From: Phascolarctos cinereus
Lineage: Eukaryota; Chordata; Mammalia; Diprotodontia; Phascolarctidae
Assembly (NCBI RefSeq): GCF_002099425.1
Contig: NW_018344001.1
Span: 6,130,501 to 6,194,500, forward strand
Reading direction: 5' to 3'
DNA: 64,000 nucleotides
Positions 11,260 to 22,299 of this stretch are shown here, one piece after another. A program made the position numbers and the translations under genes. Each line of letters starts with the position of its first letter. The first letter of the stretch is position 1. The notes beneath the pieces were generated by a model, which saw only the letters and a program-made list of their open reading frames with translations, searched no databases and had not been told where the DNA came from.

Positions 11260-11345
11260 ATCTGTAAAACAAGGTGAGTCAGATGAAAACAGCTCTAAGA
11301 TCAGTTTTAGCTCTAACTCCCATGTTTATATGGAGCTATGAAAAA
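11260..11345 (+). mobile_element. MIR 3' fragment
   Basis: 'catctgtaaaacaagg' followed by 'tctaagatcagttttagctc' resembles the post-CORE part of MIR. Confidence 0.4.
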
Positions 11346-11348
11346 TGA

Positions 11349-11600
11349 TGGGCTGCTAGGTGGCACGGTGCGGGGAGCCCTGGTCCTGGAGTCAGGAGGA
11401 CCCGAAAAGTTCCAATCCAGCCTCAGACAGATACTTCCTAGCTATGTGACCTTGGGCTAGTCACTTAACCCTGTTTGCCTCAATATCCTCATCTGTAAAA
11501 TGAGCTGTAGAAGGAAATAGCAAACCACTCCAGTACCCTTGCCAAGAAATGTGGTCACAAAGAGTTGCGTACGACTGACAAAAAAAAAACAATAAAAACA
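11349..11600 (+). mobile_element. MAR1-like SINE, full length
   Basis: Head 'gggctgctaggtggcacgg', 'ggtcctggagtcaggaggac', CORE 'gtgaccttgggctagtcact', tail 'aatgagctgtagaaggaaat' and 'gtggtcacaaagagttgcgt', then an A-rich end. Confidence 0.9.
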
Positions 11601-11782
11601 TGATAAAATTGATGGTTTAAAAGAAGACTAAAAAGTTAGTGATGATAAACATTAAAAAATATATCTGATATGTTTTATAATTTTTGGTTTTCACATTTTG
11701 TTTTCCATGAGAGCCGTTTTTGTTTTATACAACATATATATTTTTGAAAGTTGATCATGTTTATATGTTAAAATATGTAACC

Positions 11783-11935
11783 GGGGCAGCCAGGTGACAC
11801 AGTGAATAGAGCACTGGCCCTGGAGTCAGAAGGGTCTGAGTTCAGATCCAGCCTTAGCACTTAACACGTACTAGCTGTGTGACCTTGGGCAAGTCACTTA
11901 ACCCCACTGCCTAGCCAATAAAATAAAATAAAATA
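11783..11935 (+). mobile_element. tRNA-derived SINE without RTE tail, with target duplication
   Basis: 'ggggcagccaggtgacacag' head, 'tgtgtgaccttgggcaagtc' and a short (AAAAT)n tail. Near-identical flanks aaaatatgtaacc (11770-11782) and aaaacatgttaacc (about 11935-11948) mark the insertion site. Unlike the MAR1-like copies it stops after the CORE, so it is a different subfamily. Confidence 0.86.
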
Positions 11936-12059
11936 AAACATGTTAACCTCTGGAACCTGTTTCCTCACCTGTAAAAAGACAATAACCATAATTGTAGGAC
12001 TTACTCATTAGGCTTTTTTTTTAACTGAAATTGATACTGCATTTAAAGGTTGTAGAAGC

Positions 12060-12290
12060 TATCTATTCCCTTGTAACTTTCTTTTCCAGATTAAATTAAT
12101 GCTTATTTGCTACCTACCACTCCTTTATATGTGCTACTTCCCCCTATTAAAATGTAAGTCCCTATAGGGCAGAGACTGTCTTTGCTTTTACATTTGTAAA
12201 TCCAGTCCTTAGTACTGTGCTTGCTACATAGTAAGGACTTAATAAATGCTTTTTCATTCATTCATTCATTTATTCACTCATTCGTTTTCC
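12060..12290 (+). mobile_element. L2 3' end with (ATTC)n tail
   Basis: 'aaaatgtaagtccctatagg', 'gcagagactgtctttgc', 'acatagtaaggacttaataa', then (ATTC)n at 12256-12283. Confidence 0.77.
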
Positions 12291-12339
12291 ATGCATCAGA
12301 TGAATGAAGTAACACAGTTGTGGAGTGGGCACTAGGGGG

Positions 12340-12490
12340 TTTGATTATGACCATTTTATAAATGTGGAAATTAAGGCCCAGAGGAATGAAATGCCTTGCC
12401 CAGATTCACACAGCTAAGCAAATCCTGAAGGTGAGATTTGAACTGAGGTCTTCCTGCCTCTAAGTCCAGCACTGTATTCTTTACAGACCA
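12340..12490 (-). mobile_element. MIR-type SINE (antisense)
   Basis: 'gccttgcccagattcacaca', 'gagatttgaactgaggtctt' and 'aagtccagcactgtattc' in antisense order. Confidence 0.8.
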
Positions 12491-12499
12491 TTGGTTCTT

Positions 12500-12920
12500 C
12501 TCACAGTAGGATTGTTGTGAGGATCAGGTAAGATAACGTACGTAAATTGCTTGGAATACCATAAGGTATTCTATAAAGATCACGGATGAGTTATCGTCTT
12601 TCAGTTTGAGTGGTTAAACGTTTCCAAGCAGAGTCATGTGGGTGAGATAAAACAGGGGCTGGTCTTATCAACCTTTTCCCTGCTGACCTAGAGAGACCCA
12701 CAATACTCATTGCTATTCACATCCCTTCCACTAATTACACTGTGCAAAGGTTAATGACATTTTTTTCTTATCACTAACAAAATGTCAATGGTATTGTCAC
12801 CTCTTCTCTCTTGTTTAGGCCTCAGAACAGGCATTATTACCCTTAAATCAGGCCCAAATGAGATAATATGCACAAAGCATTTTGCAAACTTTAAAGTACT
12901 ATGTTATTTTTAGTTATTAT
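12500..12920 (+). mobile_element. MIR 3' fragments
   Basis: Two sense post-CORE pieces: 'ggattgttgtgaggatcagg' (12508 on) and 'aaatgagataatatgcac' with 'gcaaactttaaagtactatg' (12856 on). The interval between them is not recognised. Confidence 0.45.
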
Positions 12921-12934
12921 TTGTGATCGTATAG

Positions 12935-13045
12935 TGGAAGGCCAGGACAGAATGTTGGGCTTGGAGTCAGGAAGACCTGGGTTCAAATTTAACCTCTGAC
13001 TTATTAGCTGTGTGACCCTGGAAACTCCCTAGAACTGTGTCTTGG
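12935..13045 (+). mobile_element. MIR-type SINE 5' part
   Basis: 'gggcttggagtcaggaagac' with 'tagctgtgtgaccctgg'. Confidence 0.68.
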
Positions 13046-13109
13046 ATGGGCTGTGATGTCTTGTGGTTGAGGGACTTCCCATACTGGAAGTGAAAATCAG
13101 ACACTTTGT

Positions 13110-13245
13110 GTATTTGATTATTTATTATTATCATCCTGCTTCTACAGATGGAAAAATAGACACAGAGGTGAAGTGACTTGTCTAAGACCACACAGTGGGT
13201 AAGCACGGGGGTCCAGAGGCTAGCATCCAAGACTCATAGAACTCC
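13110..13245 (-). mobile_element. MIR-type SINE (antisense)
   Basis: 'ctacagatggaaaaatagac', 'gaagtgacttgtctaagacc' and 'acacagtgggtaag'. Confidence 0.6.
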
Positions 13246-13398
13246 CCCAGGTCTCTGCACTCCAAGCCCACATATGCTCTTGCCACTATATTATGTTACA
13301 TGCTGGAAGATATTTTCCATTCCTCTCTTTGCTCCTCCAAGGAGAGGGGTGGACAGAACCCTTCTACAGGAGAAGCATCCAAGGAATTTTTTGGGAGA

Positions 13399-13550
13399 AC
13401 TTTTTTTTTTTTTTGGCTAGGCAATGGGGTTAAATGACTTGCCCAAGGTCACACAGCTAGTAAGTGTTATGTGTCTGAGGCTGGATTTGAATTCAGGTCC
13501 TCCTGAATCCAGAACCGGTGCTCCATCCACTGTGCCACCTAGCTGCCCCC
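13399..13550 (-). mobile_element. tRNA-derived SINE without RTE tail (antisense)
   Basis: Poly-T (antisense A tail) at 13400, 'tgcccaaggtcacacagcta', 'gaggctggatttgaattcag', and the head complement 'gtgccacctagctgccc' at 13533-13549. Same type as the copy at 11783. Confidence 0.87.
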
Positions 13551-13551
13551 C

Positions 13552-13850
13552 GAAGCACTTTCCTTGATAACACCCAATAATTCAACCATCACTTACTAAA
13601 TGCACTGTGTGAGGCACTTGAGATATACAGAGACAAACGCAAAACTGTCCCTCAATGAAGTTACATTTTAATGGGGGGAAAGAAATGTAAAGTAAAGGAA
13701 ATTGTGTGTGTGTGTGTGTTGTGTGTGTGTGTACAAAGTAATTTCAAGAAAGAGAGATAATTAGCGAAGAGGGGAATCATGGAAGGAGGCACCTGACTGT
13801 GCTTTGTGAGAGGCTAGGAATTCTATGATGGGAGGTAAGGTGGGAGCCAT
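13552..13850 (-). mobile_element. L2 (antisense) carrying a (TG)n tract
   Basis: 'ccatcacttactaaatgca' and 'atacagagacaaacgc' are antisense L2. A (TG)n microsatellite lies at 13703-13732, after which L2-like 'gagagataattagcgaag' continues. Confidence 0.6.
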
Positions 13851-14560
13851 TGAGATGGCTTCCCTACACCCCCCATTCCAACTCACTTGGTAGATAGAGA
13901 ACTGTCAGGTAAGAAAACTAATGGCGCAGTGAGGGGTGACACGACCCCCAAATGTTAAAAAGTAGCTTGCCTTCTGACATCACCTCAGACATCTTGCATT
14001 TATTTCTACCAGGTTCGGTGGATTCATGGACACTTTTTAAGGCCCTCCTTATTGAAAGAGAGAAATGATGCATGTGTTATGCATCACTGAAATAGAGAAG
14101 CATCTCCTGTGTAGCTTTTTAAAAAGATTCTCATGCCTTCCAGTGGAAGTCGCAATACTTTTAGAAGAGCTATTCATGACCTTATTCAAATAGGCATTTA
14201 AATAAATGGGTCTTTCATTCTTCATAACAGCTGGTCTGGAGTGACTCTAACTGCAGCCCTAATCATCTCCCATCGTTTACCTGAGATAAAATATGCTTTT
14301 AATAAAGTCTGCTCACAAATACAGTGGTAATCACTTCCCATTCAGACCCAGTTACCCTATTTCACTACATAGCCTCCTGCCTTTTTCCTACAGGAAGCAC
14401 ATTAGGGAACTCAGAACTTTTTTCCTCGACAATCCGAGGTCATGATCAATCACCTGGGTCAAAGACAGTTGTGTACTTCCTTCTGACTCTAGGGAAGCCC
14501 AGCAATTTTTCTTGGGAATAGGAAATTTTCCTTGACACAATTCATCATTTGAAATTTGTT
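13851..14560. other. Repeat-free interval, possible conserved non-coding sequence
   Basis: 13960-14330 is moderately AT-rich, non-repetitive, and has no open frame. It reads like ancestral single-copy sequence. No function can be assigned from sequence alone. Confidence 0.22.
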
Positions 14561-14599
14561 TTAGATGCCTTCTCTTCTTTTCCCCCATCACATCCCAAA

Positions 14600-14776
14600 C
14601 TTAAAACATCTCTATTTGTGACTTGTTTACCCCTCCCCCACCTCCACATTACCATGACAGTATAAGCTCTCTAAGGGCAGGGACTGCGCTATTCTTCTAT
14701 GAAAAGGAGAACAGGATAGAGAAGAGGGGAAAAAGAGAGGAGAGAGGGAGGGAGAGAGGGAGAGAGAGAGAGAGAA
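14600..14776 (+). mobile_element. L2 3' end followed by (GGGA/GAGA)n
   Basis: 'agtataagctctctaagggc' and 'agggactgcgctattc' are sense L2 3'-end sequence. A purine-only repeat follows at about 14723-14775. Confidence 0.57.
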
Positions 14777-15271
14777 ACAACATAGCCGCTTACACTGTTT
14801 GGTACATCCTGTTTTGCTCTCAAATGCCATATGATAGACTTGTCTGCATCATACTACCATACTCTACTCCAACCCTTCATTGGCCCACTCTACTCTGCCT
14901 ACATCCCTCTTCTCTCTCAGTTGCTCAGTGCCCCTCTCCTATCCAGCCTGGCACAGTTAAGCCTAACGCCGTCTGCCCTGGTCCTAAAGAAGCCAGGATC
15001 CCCACCTGCAGCTAGAGAGCCTGTCCTGCCCCATCTATGGAGTCATGGAGTAGATGAAAAGCTTCAAGATCTGGAGGATGCCTTGGGAAGAAAATTAAGA
15101 TGCCTTTGAGGCACATATTGGATTCTTTGCCCCATGTTCCCTCTTCCATGTTATTTCCAGTATGAACAATTCCTCTCCATATTTCTACTTCTCCACATAA
15201 ATGTATTTTTTAGTCTGACTATTCTTGATTTCTCTCTTTAAGGTTCCCCCTTTAAGGGGACAAGCAAGTAG
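14777..15271. other. No recognised feature
   Basis: The pyrimidine-rich, L2-flavoured stretch 14860-15000 is too degraded to assign. The open frame at 14831-15109 has no recognisable domain. Confidence 0.3.
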
Positions 15272-15529
15272 AAAAGCTGTTCTTCAGTCATGTCTTACTC
15301 TTCATGAGTACATATTTTAGGTTTTCTTGGGAAAGATACTGGAGTGGTTTGTCATTTCCTTCTCCAGCTCATTTTAAAGATGAGGAAACTGAGGCAAACA
15401 GAGCTAAGTGACTTGCCCAGGGTCACACAGCTAGTAAGTGTCTGAGGCCAGATTTGAACTCAAGAGGATGACTCTTTCTGGATCCAGGCGAGATGCTGCA
15501 TGCACTGCAGCACCACTTAGCTGCCCAAG
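15272..15529 (-). mobile_element. MAR1-like SINE, full length (antisense)
   Basis: RTE-type tail complement 'gatactggagtggtttgtca', then 'gaggaaactgaggcaaacag', 'ccagggtcacacagctagta' and head complement 'cagcaccacttagctgccc'. Confidence 0.9.
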
Positions 15530-15747
15530 GATAAAGGTACTCTTTGATTTTTAGCTCCTTTCCAGACTCCTGTCTAGTGCGTGTCAGCTCTCATCCCTCT
15601 TGCAGACACAGTCGTTAAAATAAAAAGAATGCTGGATGCTTTAGACGGTGCATTTGGGGGTCAATCGGTGCCCACCACAGGGATGGTCTGTTTGGCTCCA
15701 AGTTCCTTTCAGCTCTATTGCTCCTTATAAGGACTTACATAACATGA

Positions 15748-15920
15748 TCATAAAATCCCAGATTTAGAACTTAGGGGTCACCTAGTTCAATGTTCTTATT
15801 TTATGGATGAAGAAACTGAGGTTCAGAGGCAAAATGACTCATGTGAGATCAAACAGATAGTAAATGACAAAGCTGGGATTTGAACCCAGGTCTCCTTTGA
15901 CTCCAAATCGAGCGCTCCCT
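15748..15920 (-). mobile_element. MIR-type SINE (antisense)
   Basis: 'ggatgaagaaactgaggttc', 'gctgggatttgaacccaggt' and 'actccaaatcgagcgctc'. Confidence 0.77.
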
Positions 15921-16079
15921 TGGTAAAATATGCCTGTCTCCATCAATCACCATTGAATCTCCCTTGTCTAGACTTTGACTGTTCTTTCACCGCATTGTTT
16001 ATTCCCTTTATCACATCTACCAATGTGATACAAGGTCCAAATCCCATGCTCTTTCTACCATAGTAGGCTGCCTTTAACA

Positions 16080-16357
16080 ACAGCAGCAGCAGCAGCAATA
16101 ATAATAACAGCTAATTGATACAGCATCTAAAGGGTTACAAAGTGCTTTATACATGTTGTCTTAATTGGTCTTCACAATAACACTGTGAGCTGGGACTTAT
16201 CATTCTCTCTGTTTCATAGAGGAGTAAACTGAGGCTAACAAAGATGAGGTGACTTGCTCAAGGTCACACAGCCGGTGTGACCCGAGGCAGGTTTTGAATT
16301 CGGGTTTTCCCAACTCCATACTTAGCTCTTTATGCACTGCACCACTTCGCTGTCCTG
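16080..16357 (-). mobile_element. MIR-type SINE (antisense), near full length, with (CAG/AAT)n
   Basis: A (CAG)n/(AAT)n simple repeat at 16080-16107 leads into 'gggttacaaagtgctttata', 'gactTgctcaaggtcacac' (case only for reading) and 'tgcactgcaccacttcgctg'. Confidence 0.8.
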
Positions 16358-17045
16358 AGCACACAGCCCCATCCCAACAGTTTCAATCAGCCCTTCCCAG
16401 ATGCCATTCTCCTGAAAGGCTCCTGGGTTGGGGGTTGGGGGAAGGCTAAATTCCTTTGCCAAGATGCTTGTTCCTGCCCGGTAAGCTCTGAGCCTCCTTA
16501 TCACCTTGCTAGGCTTCACATCGCCTTTAGATGGCCTCCAGATAATGCTTCTGGGCACATCCACAATTCTCAGCCAATCGATAGCTACCACTGCGCTACC
16601 GTATAACTCATGAATATCACCCCCTGGATGACGAGGGGAGGCTCACCGTCCCAGGCTTCTCTAATCCTTGCTAAAGATGGGCATCACAAAGGTGAGGCTG
16701 CCCATCAGAACAGGGCAGCGGGAAACCAGGAATTCCTGCAGAAGGTATCACCACGCCACTTGATCCAAACTGCTTCAGACCAGTCAGATGACACATCAGG
16801 GAGCCAACTGGCTCATCCCTAATTATTGAGCCTTTCCCAAACTGAATTAACAAAGGGAATCCTTGTCTGACCAGCGAAGCAGCATCATCATATGTGAAAG
16901 GCAGAACTGGTTCTGCTGTCTGTGCAGAAATGGGCCTGCTCTGCTCATCCTGGTAGGAAATAAGCCGGCCTCAGGCCACACACTCAATCTTCCCCCCCGC
17001 CCCCAGGCTCTGCCCATCTGCTCCCAATATCAACCTGTTTGCCAA
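16358..17045. other. Repeat-free interval, possible conserved non-coding sequence
   Basis: Single-copy sequence. The segment 16790-16870 is AT-rich with homeobox-like cores (taattattga, ctgaattaacaaag). No supported exon. Confidence 0.22.
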
Positions 17046-17047
17046 GA

Positions 17048-17205
17048 TTCATAGGATAATGGTTTTGGAGTTGGAAGGGGCCTATAGAGTCATCTGGTGC
17101 AACCCCTTCATTTTACAAATGAGGAAAGTGAGGTCCAGAAAGGGGATCTAATTGGGTGGAGCTGTGCTTCAGGATGTGAAGCCTGGTCCTCTGACAACTG
17201 CAGGG
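17048..17205 (-). mobile_element. MIR-type SINE (antisense), first of a row of three
   Basis: 'ttggagttggaaggggccta', 'ttttacaaatgaggaaagtg' and 'gaagcctggtcctctgac'. Confidence 0.66.
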
Positions 17206-17267
17206 CTCCTTTGACGGGATGCCCTCACTGCTCCCTATTTTCATCCATTCACGCTTTGTTCTTTCAG

Positions 17268-17410
17268 GAATCATAGGCTCATAGGTCTTGGGCTGGAGGG
17301 GACCTCAGAGCCATCTAATCCAAGCCCTTCATTCTCTAGGTGAGGGAGCTGAGGCCCAGAGAAACTGTGACTTGCCCAGGGTCACACAGGAAGGGATGGG
17401 ACAGCACTCA
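17268..17410 (-). mobile_element. MIR-type SINE (antisense), second of a row of three
   Basis: 'ctggaggggacctcagagcc', 'gagggagctgaggcccagag' and 'cttgcccagggtcacacagg'. Confidence 0.68.
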
Positions 17411-17444
17411 CACTGTTTTCCTCCCTTATTCACAGCATATGAAG

Positions 17445-17652
17445 ATCTTAGAATGGTAGATTCAAAGAGAAGCTGAGTGGGCATTTAGTCAAACTCTCAC
17501 CCTACTTTACAGATAAGAAAATTCAGGCTGTAAGAGATTGTGCCCAAGAACATGCAGCTAGTAAAGATCCAGGGGGAGGGGAGGGGTGAGGGCAGATTTG
17601 AACCCAGGTCCTCAGACCCCAAGGGAAGTCAGTGCTCTTTCTATCATGGTAC
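17445..17652 (-). mobile_element. MIR-type SINE (antisense), third of a row of three
   Basis: 'tactttacagataagaaaat', 'gggcagatttgaacccaggt' and 'gtcagtgctctttctatcat'. Confidence 0.7.
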
Positions 17653-17984
17653 CTGCTCAAGGGGAGTCCTTCCAGACAAGCCAGCTTGGAGGAGGGCCCT
17701 TTCCTCCTCGCCTGCCTTAGCTCTACTTTTCTTCAAACTAGATCTTTTGCACTCTGGCTAAAACCAGCTACATCCTGTATAAAATGATCCATACATGCTG
17801 TATGCATTAGACACAATGGCATGAGTATACCATGTATGGGGGGGGGCAAATTCTCTGTATGGGAGCAGGGGTTGGGGGGGAGGTAATTGTTCTCTGACCA
17901 ATTGAATTTCTTCCTCCCTCCTTTCCCTGAAGAGTGATTTTCTTCCAAGGTCAGGTTCCAGCTCAACTACACGTGCTGCTGTAG

Positions 17985-18145
17985 AGACAATGCAAACTTT
18001 GGAGTCATGGGAGCTGAGTTCAGATCTCACCTTTGTGACCTCAGACAAGTCATATAACCCCTACTGGCTGGCCTCAGTTTCCTCATCTGTAACAAAGAAT
18101 TTGGACTAACTGCCTCTGAGGTTCCTACCAGTATTAACAAATGGT
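17985..18145 (+). mobile_element. MIR-type SINE
   Basis: 'aactttggagtcatgggagc', 'gacctcagacaagtcatata' and 'cctcagtttcctcatctgta'. Confidence 0.72.
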
Positions 18146-19040
18146 TATGGATTGACCAATTGTTACATTTATGATCCTATAATCTTTTGTGGCCTTTTGT
18201 AACAAATCTGTCAAATGAGGGATTTGGCTTTCTGTGCCTCATAACTAGGCTTAAATATATGATCCTATGACATGGATAACTTGCCCTAAATAAGCCCCAT
18301 TAGCTAGTTAATGTAGTAATAGGGTTAGTGTAACTGATTAATAACTCATGACCACCAGTACTTCCATCTAGCAGCAATCTGGGCCCTAAACCAGTGAGTC
18401 AAAGGATAGAACTTTTTGATGAGGGAGCTGGAGGGGGGCCGGGGGAGAGAGAAGAAGGGCAGTGCCAAAAAGGCCCATGTAGCCAGGTATGCACCAAGCT
18501 AGGTGACTTCGGAGGTGCCTTTCCTAGCCCACGACTGGAAGTTTTTAAGAATGAGGATGGACCCTGGCCCAGGACTAGCAGAGCACCCAAAATGCTGAGC
18601 TGCAGAGACAATCTGCTCTTGCATCCTTGATAGTTTGCCTCAGGCTGAGCTTTCGTGTGCACTCTAATATTAGATATAGAGAAAATGGAAATCATATCAA
18701 GCCTCATTTTTTTTTTAGAAAGGAAAACATCCTCTGGCACAGTCAAATAATGATGGTCTTGTTTAACAAAAACTGAGAACCAGGTGACAAAGTTTGCTCC
18801 TGATAGCTCAATTTATAGGAGCCAGCCCATTTGGTCTTGGGAGACATCTCCACCTCCACAGAATTCTTACTCTGCAAGGTTCCTTCTCCCCTAGGGCCCT
18901 TTCCCCTGGTTGATTGTTTCTTCTGGGAAATGGCATTTTAAAGACAGCCAAAACGTTCACTCCTTCATTTCTCTCTGAGTCCTGTTTGATGTGACATTTA
19001 TGAACAATATACATTTTTTTAAATTGGGGATGTGGTGGTG
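18146..19040. other. No recognised feature
   Basis: About 0.9 kb of single-copy-looking sequence. The frames at 18394-18630 (plus) and 18399-18746 (minus) are mirror open frames over G/C-skewed DNA, without motifs. Confidence 0.35.
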
Positions 19041-19044
19041 ACCA

Positions 19045-19250
19045 CACTTATGGTTTAATCAATGAGGGAGCTCTCAGTGTGGAAGCTCCCTCCACCAATG
19101 CATATTGGCAACTAATCTATAGTTTATAGTATTGGAAAATTGCCTGGAACACTGAGATTTGAAGTGGTTTCTCTTGTCCAGGGTCACATCATCAGTATAT
19201 GTCGGAGGCAATACTTAAACTGAATGGGTCTTTTCTTGGCTCCCAGATGG
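19045..19250 (-). mobile_element. CORE-SINE with 'gggagttcc' 3' tail (antisense)
   Basis: Tail complement 'gaagctccctccaccaatgc', then 'cacatcatcagtatatgtcg'. Same tail type as the sense copies at 45005 and 50516. Exact subfamily not assigned. Confidence 0.6.
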
Positions 19251-19444
19251 CCCCATGTCCCCCTGCACTGTCCTGCTGCCTCTGCCCCTCCTATCTGTCT
19301 TCCATACACCCTGTTTATATATACAAATAGAAACATTTATATTTGTGTATAAAAATTGAGAGAGATTCAGAGAGACAAGAAAAGACAAGATTAACATCCC
19401 TTTATGTTTCAAAACCCCTTTTTTTCCCCACAACCATCTTTGAA

Positions 19445-19605
19445 GGTACATATATGGCAAATACTATCAACATTCCCATTTTACAGATGGAAAAATTGAG
19501 ACTTAGAGAAGTTAAATAACGTGCCCAGGTAGTGTGTTGTGTGTAACTAGAACTAGAATCCAGGTCTTCAGGCTTCTAATTCGTGGCTTTTTGCCCTTGA
19601 CTTAG
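19445..19605 (-). mobile_element. MIR-type SINE (antisense)
   Basis: 'cccattttacagatggaaaa', 'gagaagttaaataacgtgcc' and 'ctagaatccaggtcttcagg'. Confidence 0.72.
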
Positions 19606-20344
19606 ATACAGATACCAGTATATTTTCCTACAAGCAAATCAGCTTCCTGTTTCACAGAGGCTTGTGTGGGTGTTGAGAGTGGGCTTTGGGAGAACAAAGT
19701 AAGAGTGGGGATGGTTCTCAGAGGGAATCAGAGGAACCTTGTTCAAAACCTGCCTCTCAGACAACTGCTATGACCATCTATAATATGAGGGCATTGGTTG
19801 GATGCCTCTGAATTCCCTTCCAGCTAAATATCACCTTCCACTCCTGTGTCACCAAGGGATCCTTTTGTTTCTCACTGGGGTGGTCCTGGGATCTCTTAAC
19901 CCAGTTTAGGAATATTCCAGACCCACAGCTTTTAGTCTATAGGGAGACAAATGCCTCCTCCATGGAGGAACTAGAGCTGACAGTCTCAGTTCAAACTCTG
20001 TGATTCCAAGTCCTAGAGCTAGGAAGATGCAGAACATGGGAAAACTTACCCAGGCGCTTTTCATCATTTGAGTAGTAAATGCATGCACACACGCACACAT
20101 ATAAATATTCAGAAGCACACAAATAAACCTGAAACATTGCCTGCCATCTCAACAAACAAGAGCTATATCCTTGACTCAGACACATTTCCCATGGTCTTCT
20201 CTTAATCGCTCAATAATCTTTATCACTTGATAAAGTTTAAAATGCAAAAGAATATCTAGGCTTGAGTAGCTACTCCAAGCCCCCCTTTCTCTCCACCCCA
20301 TAACAACTATCTAGTTGTAAAAGCCATTGGTTTCTCAGAACAAT
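19606..20344. other. Mostly unassigned; short MIR tail at 19765-19830
   Basis: A sense MIR-like 3' piece ('atctataatatgagggcatt') lies near 19775. The rest is not recognised. Confidence 0.35.
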
Positions 20345-20512
20345 GAGAGTGCTCTCTCTCTTTCTTTCTCTTTCCTCCCCTCTCTTCTCCTCTCCTCTCT
20401 TTTCTCCCTTTTCTTCCTTTCTGTCTTATCCCTCTTATCCTGTTTCTGTCTTTGCCTCCATATCTGTCTCTGTCTGCCTCTGTTTCTGTCTGTCTCTCTC
20501 TTACTCTGTCTG

Positions 20513-20566
<54 letters not shown>

Positions 20567-20616
20567 ATCTACCTATCTATCTATCTGTCATCTATCTGTC
20601 TGTCTATCTCTCATCA
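20345..20616. repeat. Pyrimidine-rich tract and (CTAT)n microsatellite
   Basis: C/T-rich DNA from 20345 passes into (CTAT)n at about 20514-20616, with minor interruptions. Encoded leucine/serine/tyrosine repeats are not a gene. Confidence 0.95.
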
Positions 20617-20964
20617 AGCAGGAACAAATCAGGAAGATGAAAATGGGCACTGGCTCGTTGTCTTAACTCCTGTGACCCATGACCAGAGAGAAGCACATTC
20701 TTACTGCCATAGTCCTTCAGCTGACATCCAGAAGGTATCAAAGGGAAGCAGTCAGGTTTCCATCCTTTTGTGATTTGGGCGTGTTAGGGGTGTAAATCCC
20801 AGTGAATGGCCAGGGGCTGGGAGGCTACTAGATTTTAGGATTTGAATCCAAAAGGTACCAAAGATATCATTTCATCTCCCCTCCCCCCACCCCTCTATAC
20901 CCCTTTTTACAGATACTTCAATGACAACCAAGGAGACAAAGCCTGGCCCAGGGGCCACATGCCA

Positions 20965-21170
20965 GATTCAAGAGTCAGAAAACCTGGGGTTTGAACTGCA
21001 CCTCCAATAGTTACTAACTGTATGACCTTGAGCAAGTTGCTTCTGTTTTCTAAGTCTCAGTTTCCTCATCTGTAATATGGGAGCAGTAATGGTACACTAA
21101 GAAGTGTCTACTCCATAGGATGGTCATGAGGCTCAGGAAAACCTACGAGTCCTATAAATGCCAAATAGAA
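20965..21170 (+). mobile_element. MIR-type SINE
   Basis: 'gtatgaccttgagcaagttg', 'tctcagtttcctcatctgta' and the 3' part 'ggatggtcatgaggctcagg'. Confidence 0.77.
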
Positions 21171-21279
21171 CAACAGAGAATCTGAGAAGGGGAGAGTTGG
21201 GAAGGAACCTGCAGAACCATCCAACCCAACCCAAACTCAAAAGGAAGTTCCTACTCTCATGCACCTGACAAGTGAAAGC

Positions 21280-21430
21280 AAGAAGCATTTACTAAGTGCC
21301 AGTACACTGGGCACTGGGCTCAGTGCTGTGGATCCATGAGACGGTCAGGGAGGGGAGCCCACCATCGGCTGAGACAAGAGACGCAGACTCACAGCCAACA
21401 CCGAGATGGGCACACAGGCCTGGGCCACAA
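21280..21430 (-). mobile_element. L2 3' region (antisense), degraded
   Basis: 'agcatttactaagtgccagt' and 'actgggcactgggctcagtg' match antisense L2. The distal part is weak. Confidence 0.47.
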
Positions 21431-21874
21431 TCAGGGCCTGTGGGCTGACCATGGCGGGAAGAGGCAGAATGCTTGTTTGCTACATCACGTCTGAATAGTC
21501 ATCACTGTCATCAGTGGCTTTGAATCCAAAGGGTGATAGCAAGATCCACTGGCTGTGCCCTGTCCTTCCCCCTCTCATTGGACAGGGGTTTAAAGCTGAC
21601 ATTTCCTTCTCTTGGGTCATCTGATTTACTCCAGTGTGCACAAAACAAACACAAACATTCTAGTACATAAAGAACAAAAAGAGAAAAAGACTGTATATGA
21701 AGTTGGGAACTTCTGATTATGGACCATTTGTTTCTCAAAACTGTAAATTAAATTTCACTTAGTAATAAGAAAAGTGTCCTGTTTGTATCCCCTTCCTCGG
21801 TTCTCTTCTGTGGATTTGCTGATGGTTTATTGACTGTCTAGCTCGGTCCTCCACAGAACCCGAGTAGTGGGCCA
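21431..21874. other. No recognised feature
   Basis: Single-copy-looking sequence without supported gene or repeat. Confidence 0.35.
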
Positions 21875-22065
21875 TCTCATGGACTGATGAACTGGAAGTC
21901 AGTAGACTAGGTCTTAGCACCATCTTAGCTCAGCTACTAACCTCCATATGACCTTGAGCCAATCATTTTCAATCTGGGCCTCTGCTCCCCTGTAAAATGT
22001 GGAGTATGGGGCTGGACTACAGGCCTCTACAACTGCCTCCAGTGTCCACATTCTATTATTCCAGG
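21875..22065 (+). mobile_element. MIR-type SINE
   Basis: 'agtcagtagactaggtctta', 'tatgaccttgagccaatcat' and 'ccctgtaaaatgtggag'. Confidence 0.67.
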
Positions 22066-22299
22066 TCCTTGGCAAGAAGTTTGATTTGATGAGCTTACAT
22101 TCAGAACTGATGCCAGAAAGGGGCTAAGCTGTCACCAACCACCAGTTTGTATTTACTGCAGTGTAAGTCACACAACAGCTCAACAAATTCAAGTCTGCCT
22201 ATCTACAAACTTGGTGAATGATTTTACACATTTCTAAAATGTGGGTCTTAGTTCAGTTACTGAGAAAGTAAGCCATTTTGAAAAATAAAAGATAAAAGG

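Noticed and set aside
20327-20773. 148-codon plus frame
   Set aside because: Encoded by the pyrimidine tract and (CTAT)n repeat; no gene signals.
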